Notes: generated from the sequence alone by a model not told the origin. A stretch of 64,000 nt of DNA from Methylopila henanensis (GCF_042681025.1 NZ_JBHUER010000003.1:248001-312000), one strand, 5' to 3'; shown: positions 41,963 through 50,776, counted from the first letter of the stretch. Program-made: numbers and translations.

Positions 41963-43372
41963 TCACTCTCCCGGCACGGCCGCGACGGCCGCAGCCGGCT
42001 TCCGGCTGAGCGCGAGATAGACCCCGCCCGCGACCAGCGTGCCCACCAGCCAGCTAAGGTCGGCCCCCCCGAGCAGGTTCTTCGCGATCGGACCCTGGAA
42101 GACCGGGAGCAGCCCGTTCTGGAACAGCCAGCCCGCGAACAGGCCGACGAAGAAGGCGATGATCCCCGCCCAGTTGACGTCGCCATAGGCGCTTGTGTCC
42201 GGAGACTTGTAGAGCTCCGGCACATCGATCCGTCCCTTGCGCTTCACATAGAAATCCGCGAGCGCGACGCCCGCGAAGGGGCTGAGCCACATGATCAGAC
42301 CGATCATCCAGTGGTCGAACGCCTGGGCGAAATCCGGCGCGAACACGAAGTAGAACGTCACCAGATAGCCGGCCGCGCCGACGAACAGCGCGAGCGCCAT
42401 GCGCGGCACGCGGATGCCCATGCTGAGAAGCGCGAGCGTCGCGGAGTAGACGTTGAGGATGTTGGTCGCGATCGGTCCATGCAGGACGAGCGCCAGCACC
42501 AGCACCGCCATCGGGCCGCCGAACACCGCGCTCACCATCTTGGCGGGGTCGGCGGTGTTGGAGACGCTGGCGATCGTCGCGCCGAGGATCCCGAGCCAGA
42601 CGACCGGCACATACATGCCGAAGAAGCTGTACCAGAACACGGACTTCGAGGACTGGCTGCTCGGCACGAAGCGAGAATAGTCGGACGCCCAGGTGACCCA
42701 CGAAATGCCCCAGCCGACACCGATCGCGGCGGTCAGCAGCGTGATCATGGCGAGGCGCTCGCCCGGGGCCAGCGGGCTGACGAGGTTCCAGTTCACCACG
42801 CCCGGCTGCGACCACGCGGCCACGCTGATCAGGACCATGATCGCGACCGTCGCGGGCACGGTGTATTTCTCGAAGGTGCGGATGGCATAGAAACCGTAGG
42901 TCCCGATCCCGACCTGCAGCGCCATGATGATCGTGATGACGATGAGGTTCGGCGTCGCGGTGTCCGGCACGCCGAACTGGCCCAGGATCCCCATCGAGAT
43001 CTTGACCGGGAAGTAGGTGTTCACCCCAATCCAGCCGAGCGTCATCAGGAAGACGAGCGCGGCGGGAAGGTAGGCCCCGCGCCTGCCGAAGGGCGCGCGG
43101 CTCAGCACCATCTGGTTCACGCCGGTTTTGTGCCCCATGACGGTGAAGGAGGCGAACAGCGTGCAGCCCACGAGGTTGCCGAGCACGATCACGGCGATCG
43201 TGTCCCATATCCCGAGCTTCAGGATGATGCCGAGCGCCCCGAGCGCCCAGTTGATGGGCGCGATGTTGGCCCCCGCCCAGATCCACATCTGCTGAGGACC
43301 GGTCGAATCCCGGTCAGCCTCCGGGATCGGCTCGATCGCGTGTTCGTCCAGTCTCAGTTCTGTCTTGGCCAT
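41963..43372 (-). CDS. NCS1-family nucleobase permease
   Basis: A 469-residue inner-membrane carrier of the nucleobase:cation symporter-1 family. It begins with WIWAGANIAPINWALGALGI after a polar N-terminus, and it has the family helix-1 pattern, GVGWGISWVTWASDYSRF in helix 6, and SPFAGVALADFYVKRKGRID near the end. About twelve membrane segments are present. Relatives carry cytosine, purines, hydantoins or the thiamine pyrimidine. It lies between an aldehyde dehydrogenase and a cytosine-deaminase-like hydrolase, suggesting import of an aminopyrimidine or related ring for catabolism. Confidence 0.9.
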   Translation of the reverse strand: MAKTELRLDEHAIEPIPEADRDSTGPQQMWIWAGANIAPINWALGALGIILKLGIWDTIAVIVLGNLVGCTLFASFTVMGHKTGVNQMVLSRAPFGRRGAYLPAALVFLMTLGWIGVNTYFPVKISMGILGQFGVPDTATPNLIVITIIMALQVGIGTYGFYAIRTFEKYTVPATVAIMVLISVAAWSQPGVVNWNLVSPLAPGERLAMITLLTAAIGVGWGISWVTWASDYSRFVPSSQSSKSVFWYSFFGMYVPVVWLGILGATIASVSNTADPAKMVSAVFGGPMAVLVLALVLHGPIATNILNVYSATLALLSMGIRVPRMALALFVGAAGYLVTFYFVFAPDFAQAFDHWMIGLIMWLSPFAGVALADFYVKRKGRIDVPELYKSPDTSAYGDVNWAGIIAFFVGLFAGWLFQNGLLPVFQGPIAKNLLGGADLSWLVGTLVAGGVYLALSRKPAAAVAAVPGE

Positions 43373-43440
43373 CTTCGTCTTCCCCGCCGTTGACGCGCGG
43401 CTTGCGCCGCAATGCCCCCGCTAGTCGGTCGTCTCCCCTG

Positions 43441-44916
43441 TCAGAAGGGAAACTCCCGCTTGCCGAGCTGGATTGTGATCCACTTCTGCTCCGTCAACTC
43501 CTCCCAGGAGGAGCGACCGCCCTCCCGCCCGAAGCCGCTGTTCTTCACGCCGCCGAACGGCACGTGCGGCTCGTCCGTGATGGTGCAGTCGTTGACGTGC
43601 ACCATTCCGGATTCGAGCCGCATCGACAGATCCATGGCCTTCTGCAGGTCGTTCGTGATGACCGCGGCGGAGAGGCCGTATTCGGTGTCGTTCGCGATCC
43701 TGAGCGCCTCTTCCGAGTCCTCGACGCGGATCAGCGACACGACGGGGCCGAAGCTCTCCTCGTGGTAGATGCGCATCTCGGGCGTGACGCCGCTCAGGAC
43801 CGTCGGCTCGAAGTAGCGGCCCTCGTGGCCGCCGCCGGTCTCGACCTTGGCGCCCTTGGCCCTGGCGTCCTCCAGCTGGCCGTCGATGAAGCTGACCTGG
43901 CCGTCGCGGATCAGCGGTCCGATCACGCTGGTCGTCTCGCGCGGATGGCCGACCGGGACGGTCTTGGCCTTGGCGACGAAGCGCTCCTTGAAGACCTCGA
44001 AGATCGGCGCCTCGACCATGATCTTCGAGTTCGCCATGCAGACCTGGCCCTGATGCAGGAACACGCCGAAGGCGGCCGCATCGACCGCATAGTCGAGGTC
44101 GGCGTCCTTGAGCACGATCAGGGGACTCTTGCCGCCCATCTCGAGCGTGAACTTCTTGAGGTGCTTCGCCGCCTCGACCGCCAGCTTGCGTCCCGTCCGG
44201 GTCGAGCCCGTGAAGGTGACAAGCTTCACGCGAGGGTCGGCCATGATGAGCTCGCCGACTTCGGCCGGCACGCCCGGAACGACGTTCAGCACGCCGGCGG
44301 GAAGCCCGGCCTCGTCGAAGATGTCGGCGATCAGCGCGCCTGAGATCGGCGTCTCCTCCGACGGCTTCAGCACGAAGGTGTTCCCGGCCGCGAGCGCGAA
44401 AGCGATCTTCTTCATCGACAGCAGGAAGGGCGAGTTGAACGGCGCGATCCCGGCCACGACGCCGAGCGGCCGGCGCACGGACATCGAGATCTGGCCGGGC
44501 TGGGTCACCGGCATGGTCTCGCCCATGACGTGCCGCACGTCGCCCGCCGCGCTCACGAGGCAATCGGTGACGTAGGAGATCTCCCACAGCGCCTTGTTGA
44601 AGACCGAGCCGCACTCGTCGATCAGCATGTCGCGGATTTCGGGCGTGCGCCGCTCGATCACCTCCGCGGTCTTGAGCAGGATTTTCTCGCGTTCGCTCGC
44701 GAGCGAAGCGCCCCAGGCTTCAAACGCCTTGTGGGCGGCGTCGATCGCGCCGACGACCTCGTCGCGGCCGGCCTGCTGCGTCCGCGCGAAGAGCGCCCCG
44801 TCCGCGGGATTGAAGCTGTCGGCCACGATGTTGCGCGACGACGCGACCCATTCGCCGCCGATGAACAGCTTGTAGGTGCGAACGCCGTCGACCTCGTCGT
44901 AGGAGGCGGGATTCAT
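43441..44916 (-). CDS. NAD(P)-dependent aldehyde dehydrogenase
   Basis: A 491-residue enzyme of the aldehyde dehydrogenase superfamily. The acid/Asn region is AGIAPFNSPFLLSMKKIAFALAAGN, the cofactor loop FTGSTRTGRKLA, the catalytic Glu is in LEMGGKSPL, and the catalytic Cys in HQGQVCMANSK. The C-terminal VPFGGVKNSGFGREGG is standard. The HQGQVCM variant occurs in benzaldehyde- and vanillin-type members, so an aromatic aldehyde is possible. Its ATG overlaps the stop of the GMC oxidoreductase gene (ATGA), so the two are coupled and probably act in sequence on an alcohol. Confidence 0.92.
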   Translation of the reverse strand: MNPASYDEVDGVRTYKLFIGGEWVASSRNIVADSFNPADGALFARTQQAGRDEVVGAIDAAHKAFEAWGASLASEREKILLKTAEVIERRTPEIRDMLIDECGSVFNKALWEISYVTDCLVSAAGDVRHVMGETMPVTQPGQISMSVRRPLGVVAGIAPFNSPFLLSMKKIAFALAAGNTFVLKPSEETPISGALIADIFDEAGLPAGVLNVVPGVPAEVGELIMADPRVKLVTFTGSTRTGRKLAVEAAKHLKKFTLEMGGKSPLIVLKDADLDYAVDAAAFGVFLHQGQVCMANSKIMVEAPIFEVFKERFVAKAKTVPVGHPRETTSVIGPLIRDGQVSFIDGQLEDARAKGAKVETGGGHEGRYFEPTVLSGVTPEMRIYHEESFGPVVSLIRVEDSEEALRIANDTEYGLSAAVITNDLQKAMDLSMRLESGMVHVNDCTITDEPHVPFGGVKNSGFGREGGRSSWEELTEQKWITIQLGKREFPF

Positions 44917-46544
44917 GCTGCGGCTCCGTCGAGTTGCCGTGACGCCAGGTCAGTTCTTGATGGGAGGTCAGTCTTGGTCGCGAGGGCGCGGGCGATGAGA
45001 TCCGCCGCGCGCTCGCCGATGAGGACGCAAGGGGCCATCGTGTTGCCACCCGCCACCTCCGGCATGATCGAACCGTCGGCCACCCGCAGCCCGTCCACGC
45101 CGTAGACCTTGAGCGAGCCGTCGACGACCGACATCGGGTCGCGGCCCATCTTCGCCGTACAGGTCTGGTGGAAATAGGTCCCGGCGGCGTTCCGCAGGAA
45201 GGTCAGCATCTCCCGCGCCGAAAGCGGTCCTGGCATCAGCTCGCGCTTCACGAATGGCCTCAGCGCGTCCGAGTGACCGATCTCGCGGCAGATCTCGACG
45301 CAGCGGAGCAGGGCGCGGACGTCCGCCTCCTCGCTGAGGAAGTTCGCGTGCACCTTCACCGGGTCTTCGGGCCGAGCGCCGGTCAGCGCGACGTGGCCGC
45401 GGCTCTTCGGCCGGATCAGGCCCGGCGCCAAGGTGAAGCAGGCGGACGGATCGACCGGCAGGTCATAGGCCGGCCGCGTGACTTCAGAGCCGAACGCGCA
45501 TTCCTCAAGGATCGGCTGGAGGTCCGGCCTGGTCAGCGACGCCTCGGATTTGCAGAAGATCGTGAACTCGGCGGAGTTGTTCCGCGGCGCCGACGGCTCG
45601 CGATACTCGAACACGCAGCCGGCGACGAGAATGTGGTCCTGAAAGTTCTGGCCGACGCCCGGCAGATGCTGGACGACCGGCAGTCCAAGGCGCCGGAGCG
45701 CCGCGGCGTCCCCGATCCCCGACAGCATCAGGGTCTTCGGCGTGTTGATCGCGCCAAGGGAGAGCACGATCTCGTGGCGCGCGCGAGCAAGACGGATCTC
45801 GCCGTCATGTTCGAACTCGACGGCGACCGCACGGCCGTTCTCGATCACGACGCGCCGGGTCAGAGCGTGGGTCACCACTGTCAGGTTCGGCTGCCCGATC
45901 TTCGGGCGGAGGTAGGCTGTCGCGGTGGAGACCCGCTGGCCGTCCCGATCGACGTTGACGTTCGCGATCGCGCAGCAGCCGTCGCCCGCCATCGCCTCGG
46001 CGTTGTGGTCAGCGACTGCGGGGACGCCTAGCTCGCAAGCGTCGGCCAGCAGGCCATGCACCACGGGGATGGGGTCCTTCGGAAGGGTGATGGACATCGG
46101 CCCGCCGACGCCGCGCAGCGGGGAAGCCGGCCCGTCCCAATCCTCGATCCGCCTGTAGAGATCGACCGCGGCCTCGTACCCCCAGCCCGGATCGCCGGTC
46201 TCGGCCTCCCAAAGGTCGAAGTCGCTCTTGTGCCCCCGCGCCCAGACGAGCCCGTTGACGCTCGATCCGCCGCCGAGCACGCGGCCCATCGGGAGCGGCG
46301 CGCGCCGCCCGTTGAGGCCCGGACACGGCTCCGACGCGAAGCCCCAGTCGCGCTCGGAGCCGATGTTGCGCATCCAGATCGTGGGATCGCGGACCTCGGG
46401 GGCGTCGTCCATGCCCCCCGCTTCGATCAGCAGAACTTCGAGGTCCGGGTCAGCCGCGAGCCGGCTCGCCACGACGCATCCCGCCGAGCCGCCGCCGCAG
46501 ACGATGACGTCGTAATCTTTCGAGAGCCGATTGGCGGAGGCCAT
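44913..46544 (-). CDS. GMC-family FAD-dependent oxidoreductase (choline-dehydrogenase-like)
   Basis: A 543-residue flavoprotein. The FAD site YDVIVCGGGSAGCVVASRLAAD is at the N-terminus, and PMGRVLGGGSSVNGLVWARGHKSDF and LSLGAINTPKTLMLSGIGD are the two GMC signatures. The C-terminal active-site region has FHQTCTAKMG and the GGNTMAPCVLIGERAADLI block. Members oxidise primary alcohols to aldehydes. It is the first gene of a run with the aldehyde dehydrogenase, NCS1 permease and amidohydrolase. A 14-bp palindrome lies just upstream of its ribosome site (AAGGA). Confidence 0.92.
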   Translation of the reverse strand: MASANRLSKDYDVIVCGGGSAGCVVASRLAADPDLEVLLIEAGGMDDAPEVRDPTIWMRNIGSERDWGFASEPCPGLNGRRAPLPMGRVLGGGSSVNGLVWARGHKSDFDLWEAETGDPGWGYEAAVDLYRRIEDWDGPASPLRGVGGPMSITLPKDPIPVVHGLLADACELGVPAVADHNAEAMAGDGCCAIANVNVDRDGQRVSTATAYLRPKIGQPNLTVVTHALTRRVVIENGRAVAVEFEHDGEIRLARARHEIVLSLGAINTPKTLMLSGIGDAAALRRLGLPVVQHLPGVGQNFQDHILVAGCVFEYREPSAPRNNSAEFTIFCKSEASLTRPDLQPILEECAFGSEVTRPAYDLPVDPSACFTLAPGLIRPKSRGHVALTGARPEDPVKVHANFLSEEADVRALLRCVEICREIGHSDALRPFVKRELMPGPLSAREMLTFLRNAAGTYFHQTCTAKMGRDPMSVVDGSLKVYGVDGLRVADGSIMPEVAGGNTMAPCVLIGERAADLIARALATKTDLPSRTDLASRQLDGAAA

Positions 46545-46562
46545 GCCATTCCTTCAAAAATA

Positions 46563-46576
46563 GGAAGTATACTTCC
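46563..46576. promoter_or_regulatory. Palindromic operator before the GMC gene
   Basis: GGAAGTATACTTCC is a perfect 14-bp palindrome, 19 bp upstream of the GMC start codon and next to its ribosome site. It is flanked by A- and T-rich arms (CAAAA and TTTTG) that extend the symmetry with one base of offset. A repressor bound here would block the four-gene run. The regulator is not identified. Confidence 0.6.
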
Positions 46577-47044
46577 CATTTTGAAAAGCAGATTTCGTGC
46601 CAACGTGTTGAAGGTGGCCTTCCCCGAGGTTGTTCCCGGTAAAACCCGTGGCTTGCCCGTTTCCAGGCCGCTGCGCTCAAATCCGCGTCAGCGTTGACAC
46701 CTGTTTCGACCCTAAAGTCGAGCGTGACCGTAACGCGTGCGCGGAACACGCCGGTCGCGATCGGCGCATTGCCTCCTCCTAGAGGCGGCCCCTCGACGGA
46801 ATCATACACCCGCAGCCATTCGGGGACGCACCGGGGGCGGGCCTTGGCTCGCTGTCGACCGGCTTGGGTCAAAGTCGGCTATTGCTGTCTAGCCTTCGCA
46901 TTCTGTCGCCTTGGCGCGCTGTCCTCAGAAAGACTTCACTTCCTTCGCGACCACAGCGTTGGTGTCGTCGTGGCGAACAAGGGCGCAAACGATGTCGCGG
47001 AAGCTAGCAAAGGCCTGCCTGAGGTCGATGTTCGAGCGACTGGC
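46577..47044. other. Intergenic region with one repeat copy
   Basis: About 470 bp between the GMC operator and the IS21 remnant. It includes one copy of the dispersed repeat described at 46764-46832. No gene is supported, and short open frames here read through the repeat. Confidence 0.5.
46764..46832. repeat. Dispersed repeat, copy 1 (B module only)
   Basis: Contains CCTCCTCCTAGAGGCGGCCC and the following CTCGA, then ACACCCG and an ATTCGGG segment. It matches 49028-49096 with scattered changes (for example CTCGACGG against CTCGAAGG). The A module found in the other copies is absent here. Confidence 0.7.
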
Positions 47045-47803
47045 TGTCAATCGGCGCTGAACTTTGACCCCTTATCGGCGTCCAATGTCGACCCCCTGAA
47101 GCTGGGTGAGCGGTGTCGATCCCGCCGGCGCGGAGCTGGTCGGGGTTGCGCAGCGCCGGCGGGATCGACGTCCAGAGGGCGCGGCCTCGGGCGGCGCTCA
47201 GGCGCGGTTCTTGAAGCGCCAGCTCTCGTTGCCGGTCTCGACGACGTCGCAGTGGTGGGTGAGCCGGTCGAGCAGCGCGGTGGTCATCTTTGCGTCGCCG
47301 AACACGCTTGGCCATTCGCCGAAGGCGAGGTTGGTGGTGACGATGATCGAGGTCTGCTCGTAGAGGCGGCTGATCAGATGGAACAAGAGCTGGCCGCCGG
47401 ACTGCGCGAACGGCAGGTAGCCGAGCTCGTCGAGGACCACGAAGTCGAGGCGGCCGAGGTAGTCGGCCATGCGGCCCTGGCGTCCTGAACGGCCTTCCGC
47501 CTCGAGCTTGTTGACGAGGTCGACCACGTTGAAGAACCGGCCGCGCGCGCCGTCGCGGATGCAGGCCCGGACGATCGCGATGGCGAGGTGGGTCTTGCCG
47601 GTTCCGGTGCCGCCGACCAGCACGACGTTGCGCTGATGGGCCAGGAACTCGCCTCCGGCGAGGTCGCGGATCAGGGTCTCGTTGATCGGCGTGTCGTCGA
47701 AGGCGAAGTCCTCGACGTCGCGGGCGAGCGGCAGCTTGGCGATGATGATCTGGTATTTGATCGAGCGCGCTTGCTTCGACGTCGGAAAGATCTGATTTGC
47801 CGT
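47045..47803 (-). mobile_element. IS21-family insertion sequence remnant
   Basis: The element keeps one end and a truncated istB. The end begins TGTCAATCGGCGCTGAA and holds two imperfect direct copies of a 24-base unit starting ATCGGCG and ending GACCCC, which fits the multiple terminal repeats of IS21 elements. The istA gene and the far end are missing. The flank beyond about 47803 is unrelated sequence. Confidence 0.75.
47198..47803 (-). pseudogene. istB: istB-like helper ATPase, 5'-truncated
   Basis: About 200 codons of an IS21 helper ATPase. The Walker A is VGGTGTGKTH and Walker B is LDFVVLDELGYLPF, followed by LFHLISRLYEQTSIIVTTNLAFGEWPSVF split by family-typical spacing, and it ends WRFKNRA. 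The N-terminal part of about 50-90 residues is missing: in the istB frame a TGA at 47804-47806 lies directly before the preserved IFPTSKQARSIKYQII segment. An internal ATG at 47623 could start a 141-residue product, but without the DNA-binding N-terminus or istA the gene is surely inactive. Confidence 0.82.
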
Positions 47804-47894
47804 TCATGGCTCATGGTATCGTGGACGCGAAGCACCGCGCCATGATGGCGAGCGCGGACGGCGCCATCGAGGAGTCGTCGCGGAAGAACAGCGT

Positions 47895-48995
47895 TCAGGG
47901 CGCGCGCCTCAGCTTGTAGTCGGCGATCAATCGGGCGCGTCCTAGCTCGGGCGCCATCCGGCGTTCCGCAACAAGCATATGGTCGATGATCTGGCGGAGC
48001 GTGCTTAGGGCGGTCTCGTCGCCTAGGCGAAAGGCCGTGCTCGTGAAAAACGCGCCGAAGCGATCCCGGTACGCTTTGCGGTCTTCGCACGCCGCGCAGG
48101 CGGTGACGGCGATGCTGAGCAGGTATGGAATTCGCTCTTGCGCATCTTGCTGACGAAGCAGGGTCGTGCAGCGGTCGAGCACCGCGTCGCTGAGGCGAAC
48201 TGAGCGTCCCGCGGCGCTCATGTCGGCGACGGCGTTCAGCGCCGTCAGATAGCGGTCTATATCGTCCGACACGAAGTCGCGTTCGGCGGTGAGAATGCCG
48301 ATCAACCGATCAACGGTCGCGGCGCTCGGTTGGCCGATCTTGGCGCAGAACGGCAGCGCGTCGAGCAATCCGAGAAGCGTCGTTGCGCCCCCCGGAGGGG
48401 TTTCCCATTCGGCGAGCTCAACGTCGTTCGGCGGGGGGCCGAAGTCGTCCAACGGACCTGGATAGATGAGAAGGCCCAACGGACGGCTTGCGAGGTCCGA
48501 CATCGCTTCGCCCTCTACGATCTTGGACCATGAGGCCACCTGTCCGCCGAACGGCATATTCTGTATCGCGAGCATCGCTTGCGCATTGAGGTCCGCACGG
48601 AGGTAGACTTCAGACAGAAGTTCGGGAGACCATCTGGGCGCTTCCTGACGTTCCATCGATGTCGCCCAGAGCTGCTCGACGCCGAAATTCTCGATCGCCC
48701 ACTGAGCGAACGCTTCCGGATCCTTCGCCTCGATCCGCGCGTCCGTCAGGACGCCCGCGTGGGCGAGAGCGGCGAGCCGGACCCAGTACGCAGGGGCCTC
48801 CCCAGCTCGCGCTTTTCGGCGCGCCCAAGCCAGACTTATCGCCGCGCAGCCGGTGAAGAGTTGTCGCCTTCCTAGGGAGCGAACCGGATCCAGGAACAGC
48901 TTTTCGAGAAAGGCTTCACCCAAGGCGACCGGATCGCCCAGATATGCTTCGGCTTCAACGGCGCTTTCGGACCGATGAGCCGACCGGCGTTCCAT
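47895..48995 (-). CDS. Hypothetical protein, no recognised family
   Basis: A 366-residue protein from the ATG at 48995 (MERRSAHRSESAVEAEAYLGD). A longer frame reaching 49133 was rejected because its first 35 codons are the dispersed repeat. The sequence is rich in Ala, Leu, Arg and Asp and mostly helical in look, with segments such as GEAFLEKLFLDPVRSLGRRQLF, LNAQAMLAIQNMPFGGQVASW and RIPYLLSIAVTACAACEDRKAYRDRF. No signal peptide or membrane helix is visible. It lies between an IS remnant and the RNA-repair locus on the same strand as rtcB, and repeat copy 2 (49028-49134) lies immediately upstream. I do not recognise it. Confidence 0.5.
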   Translation of the reverse strand: MERRSAHRSESAVEAEAYLGDPVALGEAFLEKLFLDPVRSLGRRQLFTGCAAISLAWARRKARAGEAPAYWVRLAALAHAGVLTDARIEAKDPEAFAQWAIENFGVEQLWATSMERQEAPRWSPELLSEVYLRADLNAQAMLAIQNMPFGGQVASWSKIVEGEAMSDLASRPLGLLIYPGPLDDFGPPPNDVELAEWETPPGGATTLLGLLDALPFCAKIGQPSAATVDRLIGILTAERDFVSDDIDRYLTALNAVADMSAAGRSVRLSDAVLDRCTTLLRQQDAQERIPYLLSIAVTACAACEDRKAYRDRFGAFFTSTAFRLGDETALSTLRQIIDHMLVAERRMAPELGRARLIADYKLRRAP

Positions 48996-49027
48996 GGCTT
49001 CTGAGGTAAGCGGAACAAGTCGGGCTG

Positions 49028-49134
49028 GCGCATAGCCTCCTCCTAGAGGCGGCCCCTCGAAGGCAATCGTACACCCGTAACCGTTCGGGACGCGCCAGAA
49101 GCTGTCGCTGGCGACTCGCCGCATTGCGGACATT
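49028..49134. repeat. Dispersed repeat, copy 2 (B plus A modules)
   Basis: The longest copy. The B module (CCTCCTCCTAGAGGCGGCCC onward) is followed by the A module CGCCAGAAGCTGTCGCTGGC and then GACTCGCCGCATTGCGGACAT. The A module is identical to 54664-54704. The repeat sits at the 5' side of an unrecognised gene and could contribute false N-terminal residues to gene predictions. Confidence 0.8.
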
Positions 49135-49187
49135 CAGCTGTTTACTGAGAGACCCCGGACGTCCCGATGGGGCGCCCGGGATATCGA

Positions 49188-50600
49188 TCAGCCGATCGAG
49201 TCCGCCTGGCTGTCCCTCGCGGCCTTGGCGGCCTTCTTCTTCCGCCACGGCGCGTTGACCTGCCAGTCGCCGGCCATGATGCAGCCGACCGGCTCCACCG
49301 TGTCCACCACCTCGCAGAGCCCGAACTCGGCGAGCTGAGAGCGCACCGTGTCGGCGTTCTTGTAGGCAGCCGGAAGCTCGGATGCGTCCGGCACGCCGCT
49401 GAAGAACCGCGCGTCGATGCGCTTGCGCACCGCGGCGAGCTGCTCCTCCGGCGTCTCGGTCTGGGCGCGCAGAAAGGCCGAGCGGCTGAAGTTGCGTCCC
49501 GCGCCATGCGGCGAGAAGCCGAGCCCGTTCGGCGCGTCCTTGCCGCGGGTGATCAGGATCGGCTCGCCCATGTTGAGCGGCACGAGCGTGAGCCCCGTGT
49601 CGTCGGCGGAGAAACCGTCATAGGCCGGGGTCGCGCCCTTGGCGTGGTAGAACAGGCCGTCGGTCTTCCGGAAGACGAAGTTGTGCTCGTTCCAGAACCG
49701 GTCGACGGGTTCGAGCCCGAGCGCCTCGGCCACGAGATCGTGGATCGCGTAGTGGTTCGCCTTGGTCCACAGCCGGATGATCTGCAGCGCCTCCCAATAG
49801 GCCTCGCCCTCCGCCGTGTCCGCCTCGATCCAGGCGTTGTGAGACGGTGTCTCTCGCGAGACCGCGCGCCGGGTCTCCTCGGCGAGCGCCATGCCGGCCT
49901 TGTAGAGCAGCGCGCCGGGTTTGCGGGAGCCGTGATGGGTCACGAGCGTCACGTCGCCGGTCGAGGCGCGGCGGCCCACATAGAAGAAGTGGTTGCCGTC
50001 GCCCTGCGTCGCGAAATGCTCGATCGCCGCCGAAGTCAGCGTCTTCAGGAAGGGGTTCGCGTCCATCGCCTGAAGGATCTCGGCCGGCGGGCGGATCTGC
50101 GCGCCACGCGGCCGTCCGCCGCCGCCGAAATGCGACCAGGCCATTCCGGCGTCGATGATGCTGGTCGGATCGACGTCGCCGAACGAGGTCAGCGCCATCG
50201 AGCAGCAGATGTCAGCCGAATGAAAACCCGGATGGATGGCGTTCTCAGTCGCGATCACTCCGCCCACCGGGATCGTGCCCGGCGCGCGTCCGGCTGGGCA
50301 GGCGTCCGGCATCACGGCGCCGGCGCGGATCGTCGGCACGCGCATCAGCTCATCCATATGAGCCTGGACGTTCGCGATGTTCTCGGCGTCGCCGTCGTTC
50401 TCAGCCCGGATGTTGAGGTGATACGGCACGGTGCCGGGCGCGCTCATCGCGCGCTGCGGGCGCAGCTCCGGCGCAAGCGCAGCAGCGGCCGCGCGCGGGT
50501 CCTCGCCGCGATCGGCCGCCGCCTGCGCGGCCGCGATGCCTTCCGAGAACCAGGAACCGGGCGCAAAGCCCCAGTCGATGAGCGTCTTTCCGGTGATCAT
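49188..50600 (-). CDS. rtcB: RtcB-type RNA ligase
   Basis: A 470-residue RNA-splicing ligase starting MITGKTLIDWGF after GAGGAGA. Metal and catalytic residues follow the RtcB pattern: C132/C133 in GFHSADICCSM, GDGNH with H204, THHGSR with H222 and H223, and the guanylylated His H365 in PHGAGRNFSRSAF. RtcB joins 2',3'-cyclic or 3'-phosphate RNA ends to 5'-OH ends using GTP. It lies downstream of the Y RNA array and the Ro60 gene, all on the minus strand, as expected for an RNA-repair operon. No RtcA cyclase gene is visible here. Confidence 0.93.
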   Translation of the reverse strand: MITGKTLIDWGFAPGSWFSEGIAAAQAAADRGEDPRAAAAALAPELRPQRAMSAPGTVPYHLNIRAENDGDAENIANVQAHMDELMRVPTIRAGAVMPDACPAGRAPGTIPVGGVIATENAIHPGFHSADICCSMALTSFGDVDPTSIIDAGMAWSHFGGGGRPRGAQIRPPAEILQAMDANPFLKTLTSAAIEHFATQGDGNHFFYVGRRASTGDVTLVTHHGSRKPGALLYKAGMALAEETRRAVSRETPSHNAWIEADTAEGEAYWEALQIIRLWTKANHYAIHDLVAEALGLEPVDRFWNEHNFVFRKTDGLFYHAKGATPAYDGFSADDTGLTLVPLNMGEPILITRGKDAPNGLGFSPHGAGRNFSRSAFLRAQTETPEEQLAAVRKRIDARFFSGVPDASELPAAYKNADTVRSQLAEFGLCEVVDTVEPVGCIMAGDWQVNAPWRKKKAAKAARDSQADSIG

Positions 50601-50654
50601 GGCGCGTCTCCTCACGCGTCTTGGCTTGGGCGTTCAGTTCAGTCCGTCGGCCGA

Positions 50655-50776
50655 GGCGACAAGTGTTCGCGAGACGTTTGCTGAGCTACTCGGCTGACGC
50701 CGGGGCGGGCTTGAACCGCCGACCTCCCGCCGCTTCCGGCGGGCGCTCTACCCATGTAGTCCCGCAGGCATTCGCC
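50655..50776 (-). ncRNA. Y RNA-like element 3 (tRNA-like, permuted in the D-loop)
   Basis: About 122 nt. The 5' strand of the closing stem carries GGCGAATG (motif GNCGAANG) and pairs with TCGCC at the 3' end. In between come GGGTAGAGC (3' half of a D-arm), a CCCGCC/GGCGGG hairpin with GGAAGC loop in the anticodon-arm position, AGGTC (variable loop) and a T-arm GGCGG-TTCAAGC-CCGCC. A short CGGC-GTCA-GCCG hairpin stands for the acceptor stem, then TA-GCTCAGC (5' half of a D-arm). The break in the tRNA order is thus in the D-loop. The acceptor is degenerate, so it cannot be a working tRNA. Confidence 0.65.

Noticed and set aside
46700..46860. CRISPR-like repeat array near 46.7-49.1 kb
   Set aside because: The repeat copies are few, widely spaced and modular, with no regular spacers and no cas genes.
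49000..49133. N-terminal extension of the hypothetical gene at 47895
   Set aside because: These codons are repeat copy 2, also found next to rtcR, so they are unlikely to be part of the protein.
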